The notes below the pieces were generated by a model. The model searched no databases. It was not told where the DNA came from and saw only the letters and a program-made list of their open reading frames with translations. DNA of 64,000 nucleotides from Verrucomicrobiales bacterium (GTDB taxonomy: Bacteria; Verrucomicrobiota; Verrucomicrobiia; Verrucomicrobiales; DEV007): the NCBI GenBank assembly GCA_029213265.1, contig JARGNG010000006.1, forward strand, positions 70,035 through 134,034, written 5' to 3'. Below, one piece after another: positions 17,529 to 25,130 of the stretch (its first letter is position 1; each line of letters begins with the position of its first letter). Made by a program: the position numbers and the translations under genes.

Positions 17529-18899
17529 ATGGGGGCAAAGGAAGAATTTCCTGAAGTAAAAATGGATGCGGAAGAAACAGACAAGGTAGGGAACGCGGAC
17601 TATACCCCCGCGATTCCATTGGAAATCAGTTCAGAGCTTGCCTCGCAGATTGACGACCAGCTGCGTGATTTCGCGGAAGATGCGGAACTGGAGACCGCTC
17701 TCGTTGTCGACCAGAGCGGTGCCCTGGTTTCCGGGATCTCCGCCGAAGAGGAAGTCACCATCGAGGTGATTTCCGCCCTGGTCGCCGGGGCCAGCGGTGC
17801 TATGCGAGCTCTCGCAGGCGAACTGGGGGAAACCGGAAGTATTGAAAGTTTTCATCAGGGAGAGAACAGGATCATTTACTTGGGGGAAATCATTCACCGG
17901 TTTGTCCTCGTGGGCGTCTGTTCCGCGGGTGCCCCGCTGGGTGTGATTCGGGAAAAAGCCAATCAGATTCGACCTGCTCTGGTCGATTTACTCCTGGATC
18001 TTGAGGTTCCGGAAACTGAACTGGAAGAGCAAAAACCGGCCTCGGTGCTGCGAAAAATCACGATTCAGGCGGTCCCGGTCAGGAAAATGATCGACAGCGT
18101 CTTCGAGGAAGAAGTCGAAGAGGAGGCCCTCGGGCAGGAAGACGTTGAGTTGAACGAAGAGGAAGAGGATCCAGAAGATGTCCTTGAACTGGCTGAAGAA
18201 GGTTCACCGGACCCAGGGGAGACGGACATTCTGGAAGGGGCGGAGAATGATCTCGTCTCCGACGGCGCTGAGGGAGGAACTGAAGCCGGAGCAGAAGTCG
18301 AGCCGCAATCAAAAGAGGTCATTGAGGTATTGGAATTTGAAGAGTCGGAAATTGTGATTGAAGATTCCGGCACAGCTTCGGCAGCGGAAATGGTGGATTC
18401 TCCCTTCGAGATCGAATTCGGGGAAGAGGATGAGGAAGCCTCCGAAGAGCATACCGAACCTCCTTCGATCGTGGAGCCGGTTGATTCGATCTTTGAACTG
18501 GAGGACGATTCAATAGATGCGAAGGCCGGTTCGGAGGAAATCCCGTCACCTCCGGAAGAGGGGGTTTTCGAATTGGATCTCGATCCGGTAGAAGAGGCAG
18601 AGAACCTGGAATCCCCTTTCGAGGTCGAGGAGCCTATCGAAGTTGAGGAGTCCGCGACTCCGGATATGATCGTAGATCTTGAGCCGCTTCCCTTGCCCGA
18701 AACTGCCAGTGTTCCCGATACCCCAGATGCGGAGACTGAGGAGGCGGTTTTTGAATTCGATGACGAGGATGATGAAGACGCTGACTCCGAAGAGGATGAG
18801 ACAGGGGAAGGTCCTCAGGACATTTTTGAAATTGATACCGAGGATGAGTCGGAAGAAGAGACCACCGAAGTCCGCAGTTCCGGTCCTCAATACTTCTAA
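17529..18899 (+). CDS. Roadblock/LC7 (MglB-like) protein with acidic repeat tail
   Basis: 456 aa. Residues about 35-160 form a roadblock/LC7 domain (ELETALVVDQSGALVSG ... IHRFVLVGVCSAGAPLGVIR). Residues about 185-456 are extremely acidic and disordered. They contain seven copies of a short motif with a hydrophobic residue or Pro, then Phe-Glu and usually an aliphatic-acidic pair, at 191, 292, 321, 346, 363, 407 and 432 (for example SPFEIE, SIFELE, GVFELD, DIFEID). Spaced motifs of this kind suggest a multivalent binding surface. Position directly after the MglA gene suggests a GTPase regulator (family knowledge), with the tail acting as a tether or scaffold (inference). ATG 17529 is used; ATG 17562 is possible. 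Confidence 0.85.
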   Translation: MGAKEEFPEVKMDAEETDKVGNADYTPAIPLEISSELASQIDDQLRDFAEDAELETALVVDQSGALVSGISAEEEVTIEVISALVAGASGAMRALAGELGETGSIESFHQGENRIIYLGEIIHRFVLVGVCSAGAPLGVIREKANQIRPALVDLLLDLEVPETELEEQKPASVLRKITIQAVPVRKMIDSVFEEEVEEEALGQEDVELNEEEEDPEDVLELAEEGSPDPGETDILEGAENDLVSDGAEGGTEAGAEVEPQSKEVIEVLEFEESEIVIEDSGTASAAEMVDSPFEIEFGEEDEEASEEHTEPPSIVEPVDSIFELEDDSIDAKAGSEEIPSPPEEGVFELDLDPVEEAENLESPFEVEEPIEVEESATPDMIVDLEPLPLPETASVPDTPDAETEEAVFEFDDEDDEDADSEEDETGEGPQDIFEIDTEDESEEETTEVRSSGPQYF

Positions 18900-19036
18900 C
18901 CAATCTTTCTCAGGACCGTTTGCCGGTGAAATCCGGTAATTCTGACTTTTCCGTAATCAAATGCTGTGATAAAGAATCATCGCAGAGGAAATCCCGATCT
19001 CCGGTTTTTGACCGGGACGAAAAACATTTCACAACC

Positions 19037-19714
19037 ATGGATTTAATCACGAAGGGCGGACCATTGATGTGGCTTTTGCTGGGCTGCTCGATCATTGCGA
19101 TCGCAATCTTCCTGGAACGGCTGTTCTATTTTCACCGGGCCCGAATCGATGTGGGTGACTTGATGTTCGGTTTGCGAAATCTGATTAAGAACAAAGCGTA
19201 TTCGGAAGCACTCTCGGAATGTGCGGCCACTCCCGGACCCGTCGCCCGGGTGATTCACTCGGCCATTCGCAGATATTCATCTACTCGAACCGAGCTGAAG
19301 GAGATCGTTCAGGAAAGCGGGCAACTCGAAGTTCCGAAATTGGAAAAACACCTCTCCGTACTGCTCACGGTGGCCTATATTGCCCCCTTAATCGGCTTGT
19401 TGGGTTCTGTTCTTGGACTCGTCGACACCTTTGTCCAGATCAACGCAGTGGGCGGATTTGCGACGGTTTCCGAGATCTCTCAAGGAGTCTACGAAGCACT
19501 CATCACATCGGCAGCCGGACTCATGGTGGCGATCCCGGCTTTTGTCTTTTACTCCCACCTGCGTGCCTATGCCCGCAACATCATGTATGACATGGAAAGC
19601 GCCGGTATTGAAATCGTGAGTGCCATTTGCGATTTTCGAAATGCTCCTACCGATATTATTTCGATTCGCCCGGATGTGAGCGATGGGGGAGAGGGCGAGT
19701 CCAGGGCCGAATAA
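19037..19714 (+). CDS. MotA/TolQ/ExbB proton-channel protein
   Basis: 225 aa from ATG 19037, which starts MDLITKGGPLMWLLLGCS, the usual ExbB/TolQ N-terminus. Three membrane helices: about 10-27, about 113-135 (YIAPLIGLLGSVLGLVDTF) and about 155-175 (ALITSAAGLMVAIPAFVFYS). The conserved GLLGSVLG and AAGLMVAIPA segments line the pore. With ExbD/TolR it turns proton flow into mechanical work, for TonB-dependent import, Tol function or, in myxobacteria, gliding. It begins 137 bp after the roadblock gene; the gap has no strong terminator, so read-through is possible. Confidence 0.93.
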   Translation: MDLITKGGPLMWLLLGCSIIAIAIFLERLFYFHRARIDVGDLMFGLRNLIKNKAYSEALSECAATPGPVARVIHSAIRRYSSTRTELKEIVQESGQLEVPKLEKHLSVLLTVAYIAPLIGLLGSVLGLVDTFVQINAVGGFATVSEISQGVYEALITSAAGLMVAIPAFVFYSHLRAYARNIMYDMESAGIEIVSAICDFRNAPTDIISIRPDVSDGGEGESRAE

Positions 19715-19747
19715 TCGCAGCCTCGAGGAGGAAAAAGGCGTTTTGCA

Positions 19748-20152
19748 GTGAAACTGGAATCCACATTGAGCGATCGCGCCGGCCTGCTTTACACGGGGCC
19801 GTTGATGGATGTGATTTTACTCCTTCTGATCTTCTTCCTTTTCGGGTCGAATTTTGTTTTGAAATCGGGAGTGGAAGTGGAGTTGCCTCGTTCCAGCTCG
19901 GTGCTCCCCTCTGCTGAGGATGCTCATATCATCACTCTAATCCCGGAAGATACCTCTGAGTTCTATTTCAACGATGAACGGATTGATCTCAGTGAACTGG
20001 AGTCCAAACTGGATGAGGCCCTTCCCCGATCCAATGAGGTGATTCTGCTCGGGGACGAAGCGGTGAGTTACGGCACCATCATGAATATTTCTCAGTTGGT
20101 TCTCAAAAAAGGATTTGAGCTTTCGTTTGCCACTCAACAGAAAGCGCAGTGA
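19748..20152 (+). CDS. ExbD/TolR-type biopolymer transport protein
   Basis: 134 aa. A short cytoplasmic N-terminus, one membrane helix (MDVILLLLIFFLFGSNFVL) and a periplasmic domain. Asp21 at the start of the helix matches the proton-carrying Asp of ExbD/TolR. The helix is followed by VEVELPRSSS, typical of the family, and the periplasmic domain ends in a TIMNISQLVLKKGF helix as in ExbD. It lies 33 nt after exbB and its TGA overlaps the next start (TGATG). Confidence 0.92.
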   Translation: MKLESTLSDRAGLLYTGPLMDVILLLLIFFLFGSNFVLKSGVEVELPRSSSVLPSAEDAHIITLIPEDTSEFYFNDERIDLSELESKLDEALPRSNEVILLGDEAVSYGTIMNISQLVLKKGFELSFATQQKAQ

Positions 20153-20931
20153 TGTCGAACTGGAATCCATTCGCCAGAAAGCAACTGCCTGCCGATGGTC
20201 CCGAAGCAGAGGAGGCCGATCTCTCGACCGTTTTTAATTGGACCCGCAACCGGGGCCCGTTGCTCAATCTTGTGGGATTCATTTTCTTCTCGCTGATCAT
20301 TCACAGTGCCGGGTTTTATTTATTTCAGGTGGTTTATCCTCCACCAGTTCGGCTCGAACCCGAGGGGGAGTCCGTAACGATGATGGATCCGGGAGATCCA
20401 GCGGTTCGCGCTTTGCTGAAGCGGGTCGAAGATCGCACGGTGTTTTTATTTCCGCCTTCCAGCCGTGCCGGAGTTCGTATCGATGCGGATGACATTGATG
20501 TCCGATTCACTCCATCATTTCAAAATACTCAGTTGGACACCGTGCCTCCTGCCTACGATTGGGATTTGCCGCCTGTTTTGAAGGCACCTCTGGAAGTGGG
20601 GGCGTTTCCGCCAGCGCCTCCTAGGATACAAATATCCCGCTCAGGTGACATTGCGAACCGGGCCATCGCGCCCTGGTCAATTATGCGTGATTATCTGGAA
20701 CGTGCGGATTGGCTTCCCGACCTCGCCATTTGGTTGGAAGCCTCTCCTGATGGAGGGGTGACCGTCACTAAAGTGGAAGGAGAACTGCAGTCCACGGAAA
20801 AAGAGGAGTTGAAGCAGGTTGTGGAATCCACTTTGCGCTTTGTTCCGCAGGATGTCACAAGCAGCGGGGAAATCCGAATTCACAGTCTGGAAGAACAGAA
20901 TTTGCCTGCAAAGGAAGTACTGTCGCAGTAA
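20152..20931 (+). CDS. TonB-like single-span membrane protein
   Basis: 259 aa from ATG 20152, which overlaps the exbD stop by one base. A cytoplasmic N-terminus of about 35 residues is followed by one membrane helix (FIFFSLIIHSAGFYLFQVVY) and a Pro-rich start of the periplasmic part (PPPVRLEPEGE). The C-terminus (about 180-245) has the TonB-like layout ASPDGGVTVTKVEGELQST ... VVESTLRFVP. Gene order exbB-exbD-tonB supports an energy-transducing role, but the similarity is weak and the classical YP motif is absent. It might equally couple the ExbBD motor to another envelope machine. Confidence 0.65.
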   Translation: MSNWNPFARKQLPADGPEAEEADLSTVFNWTRNRGPLLNLVGFIFFSLIIHSAGFYLFQVVYPPPVRLEPEGESVTMMDPGDPAVRALLKRVEDRTVFLFPPSSRAGVRIDADDIDVRFTPSFQNTQLDTVPPAYDWDLPPVLKAPLEVGAFPPAPPRIQISRSGDIANRAIAPWSIMRDYLERADWLPDLAIWLEASPDGGVTVTKVEGELQSTEKEELKQVVESTLRFVPQDVTSSGEIRIHSLEEQNLPAKEVLSQ

Positions 20932-20943
20932 GCTCCCGATCTT

Positions 20944-21183
20944 ATGTTTCGAGTAACTCTGGATGGAATGATTGCCGTTTTCCTGGCGATTATTCTTTGC
21001 TCTGTTTTCTTCGCCTGGGTAGCGGCGGAGATTTTTCAGAAAGGCCGTGAGAATCGCCGAAGAAAGCACTTTGTGATCTGTGGAATTTGCGATCACGTTT
21101 TCGAAGATCCATCCGACTACGATCTCGCTGAATGCCCCCGGTGTGGAGCGATGAACGAACGGGAGAAAATCATTGAAATTTAG
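20944..21183 (+). CDS. Small membrane protein with zinc ribbon
   Basis: 79 aa. One N-terminal membrane helix (IAVFLAIILCSVFFAWVAAE), then a basic stretch (GRENRRRKHF) and a four-Cys ribbon, CGIC ... CPRC (from about residue 46 to 67). The basic patch puts the ribbon in the cytoplasm. Twelve nt after the TonB-like gene, so part of the same transcript. Function unknown. Confidence 0.75.
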   Translation: MFRVTLDGMIAVFLAIILCSVFFAWVAAEIFQKGRENRRRKHFVICGICDHVFEDPSDYDLAECPRCGAMNEREKIIEI

Positions 21184-21303
21184 TATAGAAAAGGCCGTTG
21201 GATGCGTCCGTTATGGGCAGTTCTGTGAGGGTTCCGTTTGTGAGAAATCGTCTTGCAATGGCTACCAAGCGCGCTGACTTTGCGGGCAGTTTGCCTACGA
21301 ATC

Positions 21304-22551
21304 ATGGATAGAAGAGTCGTAATTACAGGAATGGGAGTGGTGTCTCCGGTCGGCAACGATCTGGACACATTCTGGTCAAATTTGGTCGCTGGAAACAGCG
21401 GAGTCGCATCTATTCAGGATCCTGAACTCGCCGGCTATGATTGCCAAATTGCGGGTGAAGTCAGGGATTTTGACCCGGCGCCCTTCTTTTCCAGCCCTAA
21501 GGACGCCCGCCGAAGTGACCGGTTTGCCCAAATGGGAATGGCAGCATCCGTGATGGCGATGACGGATTCGGGTGTTGATCTGGATCAACTCGATCGTGAT
21601 CGCTTTGGATGCATGGTGGGAAGCGGTATTGGCGGTCTTACAACGCTGGAAACGCAGCACATCAATTTACTCCAGAAGTCACCCAGTCGTGTTTCGCCCT
21701 TCACGATTCCCATGATGATCGCGAACATTTCCAGTGGGATGGTCTCAATGGAATACGATCTTCGTGGTCCGAATATGTGTATCGTTACGGCCTGTGCGAC
21801 GTCGAATCACAACATCGGCGAGGCGTGGAGAATGATCAAATTCGGGGACGCTGATGCCTTTGTCGCAGGAGGTTCGGAGTCGACAATTTGCCCGATGGGC
21901 CTGGCTGGTTTCGGAAATATGAAGGCCCTCAGTACCCGGAATAACGAGCCCGAGCGTGCATCCCGTCCTTTCGACGTGGATCGTGATGGATTTGTCATGG
22001 GGGAGGGAGCAGGCGTCGTGGTGATCGAAGAACTTGAGCATGCCAAAAAGCGTGGTGCCAGAATCTATGCGGAATTGACCGGCTACGGAGTTTCGGCTGA
22101 TGCGTATCACCTGACATCCCCCCATCCCGAAGGTAATGGGGCCGCCCGGTGCATGGAGATGGCAATGAAACACGCCGGCGTCTCACCGGGTCAAGTTGAC
22201 TATGTGAACGCTCATGGAACGTCCACCGGTCTTGGTGACGTTTGTGAGACGAAGGCGATCAAGCGAGTCTTCGGGGACTACGCGAAAAATGGTCTTATCG
22301 TCAGTTCAACCAAGTCCATGACCGGTCACCTCCTCGGGGCGGCCGGTGGTGTCGAGTTGGCTGCCTGCGTGAAGGCAATTGGCGAAGATGTGATTCCGCC
22401 AACGATCAATCTCGAAAATCCGGATCCCCGGTGCGACCTCGACTACGTTCCGAATACCGCCCGAGAGGTAAAAATCAATCGTGCTCTGAGCAACTCGTTT
22501 GGATTTGGAGGACACAATGCGTCCCTTCTCGTGGAGCGTTTTGAGGGCTGA
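21304..22551 (+). CDS. fabF: Beta-ketoacyl-ACP synthase II
   Basis: 415 aa from ATG 21304 (MDRRVVITGMGVVSPVGND). The enzyme extends fatty-acyl chains by decarboxylative Claisen condensation of acyl groups with malonyl-ACP in the cytoplasm. The catalytic triad is intact: Cys164 in TACATS, a His in NAHGTSTGLGD and a His in STKSMTGHLLGAAGG. Length is normal for FabF. The usual acpP and fabG are not next to it. The 120 bp before it show no Shine-Dalgarno or clear promoter. It ends before a strong terminator shared with the convergent sigma-factor gene. Confidence 0.95.
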   Translation: MDRRVVITGMGVVSPVGNDLDTFWSNLVAGNSGVASIQDPELAGYDCQIAGEVRDFDPAPFFSSPKDARRSDRFAQMGMAASVMAMTDSGVDLDQLDRDRFGCMVGSGIGGLTTLETQHINLLQKSPSRVSPFTIPMMIANISSGMVSMEYDLRGPNMCIVTACATSNHNIGEAWRMIKFGDADAFVAGGSESTICPMGLAGFGNMKALSTRNNEPERASRPFDVDRDGFVMGEGAGVVVIEELEHAKKRGARIYAELTGYGVSADAYHLTSPHPEGNGAARCMEMAMKHAGVSPGQVDYVNAHGTSTGLGDVCETKAIKRVFGDYAKNGLIVSSTKSMTGHLLGAAGGVELAACVKAIGEDVIPPTINLENPDPRCDLDYVPNTAREVKINRALSNSFGFGGHNASLLVERFEG

Positions 22552-22576
22552 AGATGGCCTGAGTCGACTAACTAAA

Positions 22577-22610
22577 GAAAAAGCCGATTCCGAAAGGAAG
22601 CGGCTTTTTT
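22577..22610. terminator. Bidirectional terminator between fabF and the sigma-factor gene
   Basis: AAAGCCG and TTCC pair with GGAA and CGGCTTT around a GAAA loop, with an A-run before and a T-run after, so it can work on both strands. Confidence 0.92.
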
Positions 22611-22635
22611 GTAGGTGGAATCTACGGCGAAAAAA

Positions 22636-23547
22636 TCACATCGCGAGAGCGGTTTCCTTGTGATCGGAGAAGAAATCATCTTCGTCTTCCGGCTCTCCTG
22701 CTTTGCGCAATGGGCGGGGTCCGGGATCTTCTTTCTTTTGCAGGGCGCGACGAAGTTTCTTCAGTGCGATGTTCTGCAGCTGTCGAATTCGCTCCCGGGT
22801 CACTCCAAATTCCTGACCGACTTCTTCGAGAGTTTTCGGCTTTTGACCGGCGAGACCGAAACGGGCGTCAATGATCTTCCGCTCACGCTCGTCGAGAACC
22901 TCGAGGAGGTCATCGAGCTGCATGTGCATATTTTTGTGGCTGAGAAGCTCCAACGGAGTTTGTGCCTTCTCATCCCCGATGATTTCACCAAATTCAGTGG
23001 TGTCGTCATCGCTGATCGGAGCATCGAGTGAGGCAGGACGCAGGGCGGCGGATTTCAGGTGGGACAGTTTTGCCCTGTCGATTCCGATTTCCTCGGCCAG
23101 TTCCTCGTCGGTAGGCTCGCGACCGAGTTCTTCGCTGAGAACCATGGCGACACGACGCATCTTTGAAATTTTGTCGACCATGTGGACCGGCAGACGGATC
23201 GTCTTACTCTGGTTGGCCAAAGCGCGCTTAATGGACTGCTTAATCCACCATGCTGCGTAGGTGGAGAGCTTTCCTCCCTTGTTGGGGTCGAAACGTTCGA
23301 CGGCCTTCATCAGTCCAATATTCCCTTCAGAAATGAGGTCGAGAAGCGGCAGTCCGTAGTTCGCGTAATCCTGAGCGATCTTCACAACAAGTCGAAGGTT
23401 CGCTTTGATCATATGGGCACGGGCCTCCTTGTCCCCGTTTTTGATTCGGTCTGCAAGCTGGACCTCCTCTTCCCGGGTAAGCAGGGGCGTTTTCCCGATC
23501 TCCCGTAGGTAGATCTTGATCCCGCCATCCATTTCTAAATTTGCCAT
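22636..23547 (-). CDS. RNA polymerase sigma factor, RpoD/SigA-like without region 1.1
   Basis: 303 aa. Region 1.2 (IKIYLREIGKTPLLTREEE), region 2 (HMIKANLRLVVKIAQDYANY ... STYAAWWIKQSIKRAL), region 3 and region 4 (LDERERKIIDARFGL, then TLEEVGQEFGVTRERIRQLQ) are all present. Promoter-contact residues of regions 2.4 and 4.2 look like those of housekeeping sigma factors. The missing region 1.1 and the short length fit a group 2 or compact primary factor, probably reading TTGACA/TATAAT promoters. An acidic C-terminal tail follows region 4. Convergent with fabF; the 470 bp upstream are non-coding, suggesting a long leader or several promoters. Confidence 0.93.
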   Translation of the reverse strand: MANLEMDGGIKIYLREIGKTPLLTREEEVQLADRIKNGDKEARAHMIKANLRLVVKIAQDYANYGLPLLDLISEGNIGLMKAVERFDPNKGGKLSTYAAWWIKQSIKRALANQSKTIRLPVHMVDKISKMRRVAMVLSEELGREPTDEELAEEIGIDRAKLSHLKSAALRPASLDAPISDDDTTEFGEIIGDEKAQTPLELLSHKNMHMQLDDLLEVLDERERKIIDARFGLAGQKPKTLEEVGQEFGVTRERIRQLQNIALKKLRRALQKKEDPGPRPLRKAGEPEDEDDFFSDHKETALAM

Positions 23548-24017
23548 GGTTGTTGAGTGAGTTGAGTGGTGTAAGTGCGGATAATGCCTTTTTTCGACGA
23601 TTTCCGTGAGCAGGAAGTGTCCCCAATTGGTATGGGCACCGAAAAGAGCAGGGTCTCTGGAGCTGAAGCGGGAAAGGGCCGGCGTTTAGTAGAGCTGGTT
23701 CCTGTTTTTCAGGGGCTCACTTCTGTTAGTAGCGTTCTGCCGGGTGGACTCGCCTCAAAGTGTTTCACCACATTCCAAGAGATTGAGTGCCTCGGTTTTC
23801 ATATCTGTTCAATTAAAATGCAATCAAAATATCTGGATTCTTCCCCAATCGTTTAACATTTATGAAATTTCAAGTAAATTGGCAAGAAAATAAATTGCAT
23901 TCTTGCCAGCCTGTGAGAGCGCCGCTGATTCGTCAAAATCCAAGCAACCCGGACGGCGAGCCGGAATCCGCTGGAGAAAATCTTGCCGTTGTGAAGTGAG
24001 CCCGGGGCAGGGGGCGA
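23548..24017. other. Non-coding region upstream of the sigma-factor gene
   Basis: 470 bp with no credible gene on either strand. On the minus strand a TTGATT followed 16-17 bp later by GATATG/ATATGA (near 23805-23835) is a possible distant promoter for the sigma factor. Part of the region (23800-23900) is AT-rich. A perfect 9-bp inverted repeat is listed separately. Confidence 0.5.
23880..23908. repeat. Inverted repeat TGGCAAGAA / TTCTTGCCA
   Basis: Perfect 9-bp arms (23880-23888 and 23900-23908) are separated by 11 AT-rich bases. It could be a terminator for the minus-strand metallo-hydrolase gene ending at 24018 or an operator upstream of the sigma-factor gene. Confidence 0.6.
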
Positions 24018-24935
24018 CTAGTAGCCCAGTCCCCACTCGTTGCTTTGTGGCTGAGCCTCGCTTGGTGGCGCCTTGCCACTCGCGGGGTCGGTCACAGGAC
24101 CCATGGTCATACGCTGGCCCAATTGGAGGATGCGCTGACGCTGTCCGAGCCGTTCTGCAGAACTGACGAATTCTTCGGTGCTGACGTTCCCGGTATCAAA
24201 AAGATCGAAATGCGCAGGCATCACGATGTTGGTGCTAATCGCCTTTGCCAGAGCCGCAGCCTCGAAGCCGTTGAGAGAATCTCCGGGTTCGCCGGTCTTT
24301 TTCTCGCCGTTGATCGGCAGGATCGCCAGATTGATGGGCCAGCGTCGTATTTGCTTGATCAACTGGGTGTGCCAAATCGTTTCTCCACTCACATAAATGG
24401 TAAACGGGCCGAATACGATCACATACCCGATTTCCTTCGAGTTGCCATATTCGTCTCTTCTGATTTTCGGAGTGGCCGCATCAATGCCATGGAAATCGAA
24501 GGGGCTGGCTGTGGTATAGGTCCCTGCGTTCACAGAGACTACCGGTGGAGCTGCGGACCCAAGGGCCTCAAGAGCCTCCGGCTTTCTTCCGGCAGGAACA
24601 ACAAGCTTCAATGCCGGATTGGCAGCCCGGAGCGGAAGAATCGTTTCCGGGTCAAAACGGTCGGGACGGAGACTGGTGCAAACTACGAGGTCGACGCCGG
24701 AGAGTTGGAGAGGATCAACGACGCGCTCCGAAACGCGGTTGTAGGGGGGGGCCGTTCCGTGGTGGGCTCTCGTGAGTGAATCGGACAGGTAGGGATCGAT
24801 CAGCATCCCATGGCCGTTCCACTTGAGGAGAAAGCCGCTTTGTCCCAGCCACCAGACGTGGATCGCGCCGGTAACCTTGTCGGCACTGTGGAAATCGTCG
24901 ACGAAATTTTCGTCTTTCTGAAGCGGAACTATCAT
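24018..24935 (-). CDS. Metallo-beta-lactamase-fold (UlaG-like) protein lacking metal histidines
   Basis: 305 aa. The UlaG/MBL-fold framework is evident: IHVWWLGQSGFLLKWNGHGM, LIDPYLSDSL, IYVSGETIWH, LAILPINGE and MPAHFDLF. Where active members have T-HxHxDH, this one reads TSLRPDR (87-93): all three His positions are Ser, Arg and Arg, with only the Asp kept. One late His (in MPAHF) remains. It therefore probably cannot bind the usual two-metal centre at site one, and may be a binding protein or a divergent enzyme. No signal peptide. The 179 bp between it and the upstream FG-GAP gene, on the same strand, hold a tandem repeat. Confidence 0.8.
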   Translation of the reverse strand: MIVPLQKDENFVDDFHSADKVTGAIHVWWLGQSGFLLKWNGHGMLIDPYLSDSLTRAHHGTAPPYNRVSERVVDPLQLSGVDLVVCTSLRPDRFDPETILPLRAANPALKLVVPAGRKPEALEALGSAAPPVVSVNAGTYTTASPFDFHGIDAATPKIRRDEYGNSKEIGYVIVFGPFTIYVSGETIWHTQLIKQIRRWPINLAILPINGEKKTGEPGDSLNGFEAAALAKAISTNIVMPAHFDLFDTGNVSTEEFVSSAERLGQRQRILQLGQRMTMGPVTDPASGKAPPSEAQPQSNEWGLGY

Positions 24936-25094
24936 GAATGGGGCACAAAGAAAGCACGGAGAGCACTTCTACATGGATATAATGATACGAATCCACCAAT
25001 TTCACAAGTGCCGTGGAATATAAAGACCTCTAAAAAACCACAGAATCCAGACTTTCTTCTACTATTTGAAAGGTTTCACCGAATTGATATAGGT

Positions 25095-25130
25095 AACCCT
25101 AGCCAATTGGAACCCTAGCCAATTGGAACC
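25095..25130. repeat. 16-bp tandem repeat spanning a stop codon
   Basis: AACCCTAGCCAATTGG occurs twice in tandem (25095-25110, 25111-25126), followed by a third partial unit (AACCGTAG). The second copy contains the TAG stop (complement of 25115-25117) of the FG-GAP gene, so each unit carries the last codons plus the stop. Confidence 0.9.
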
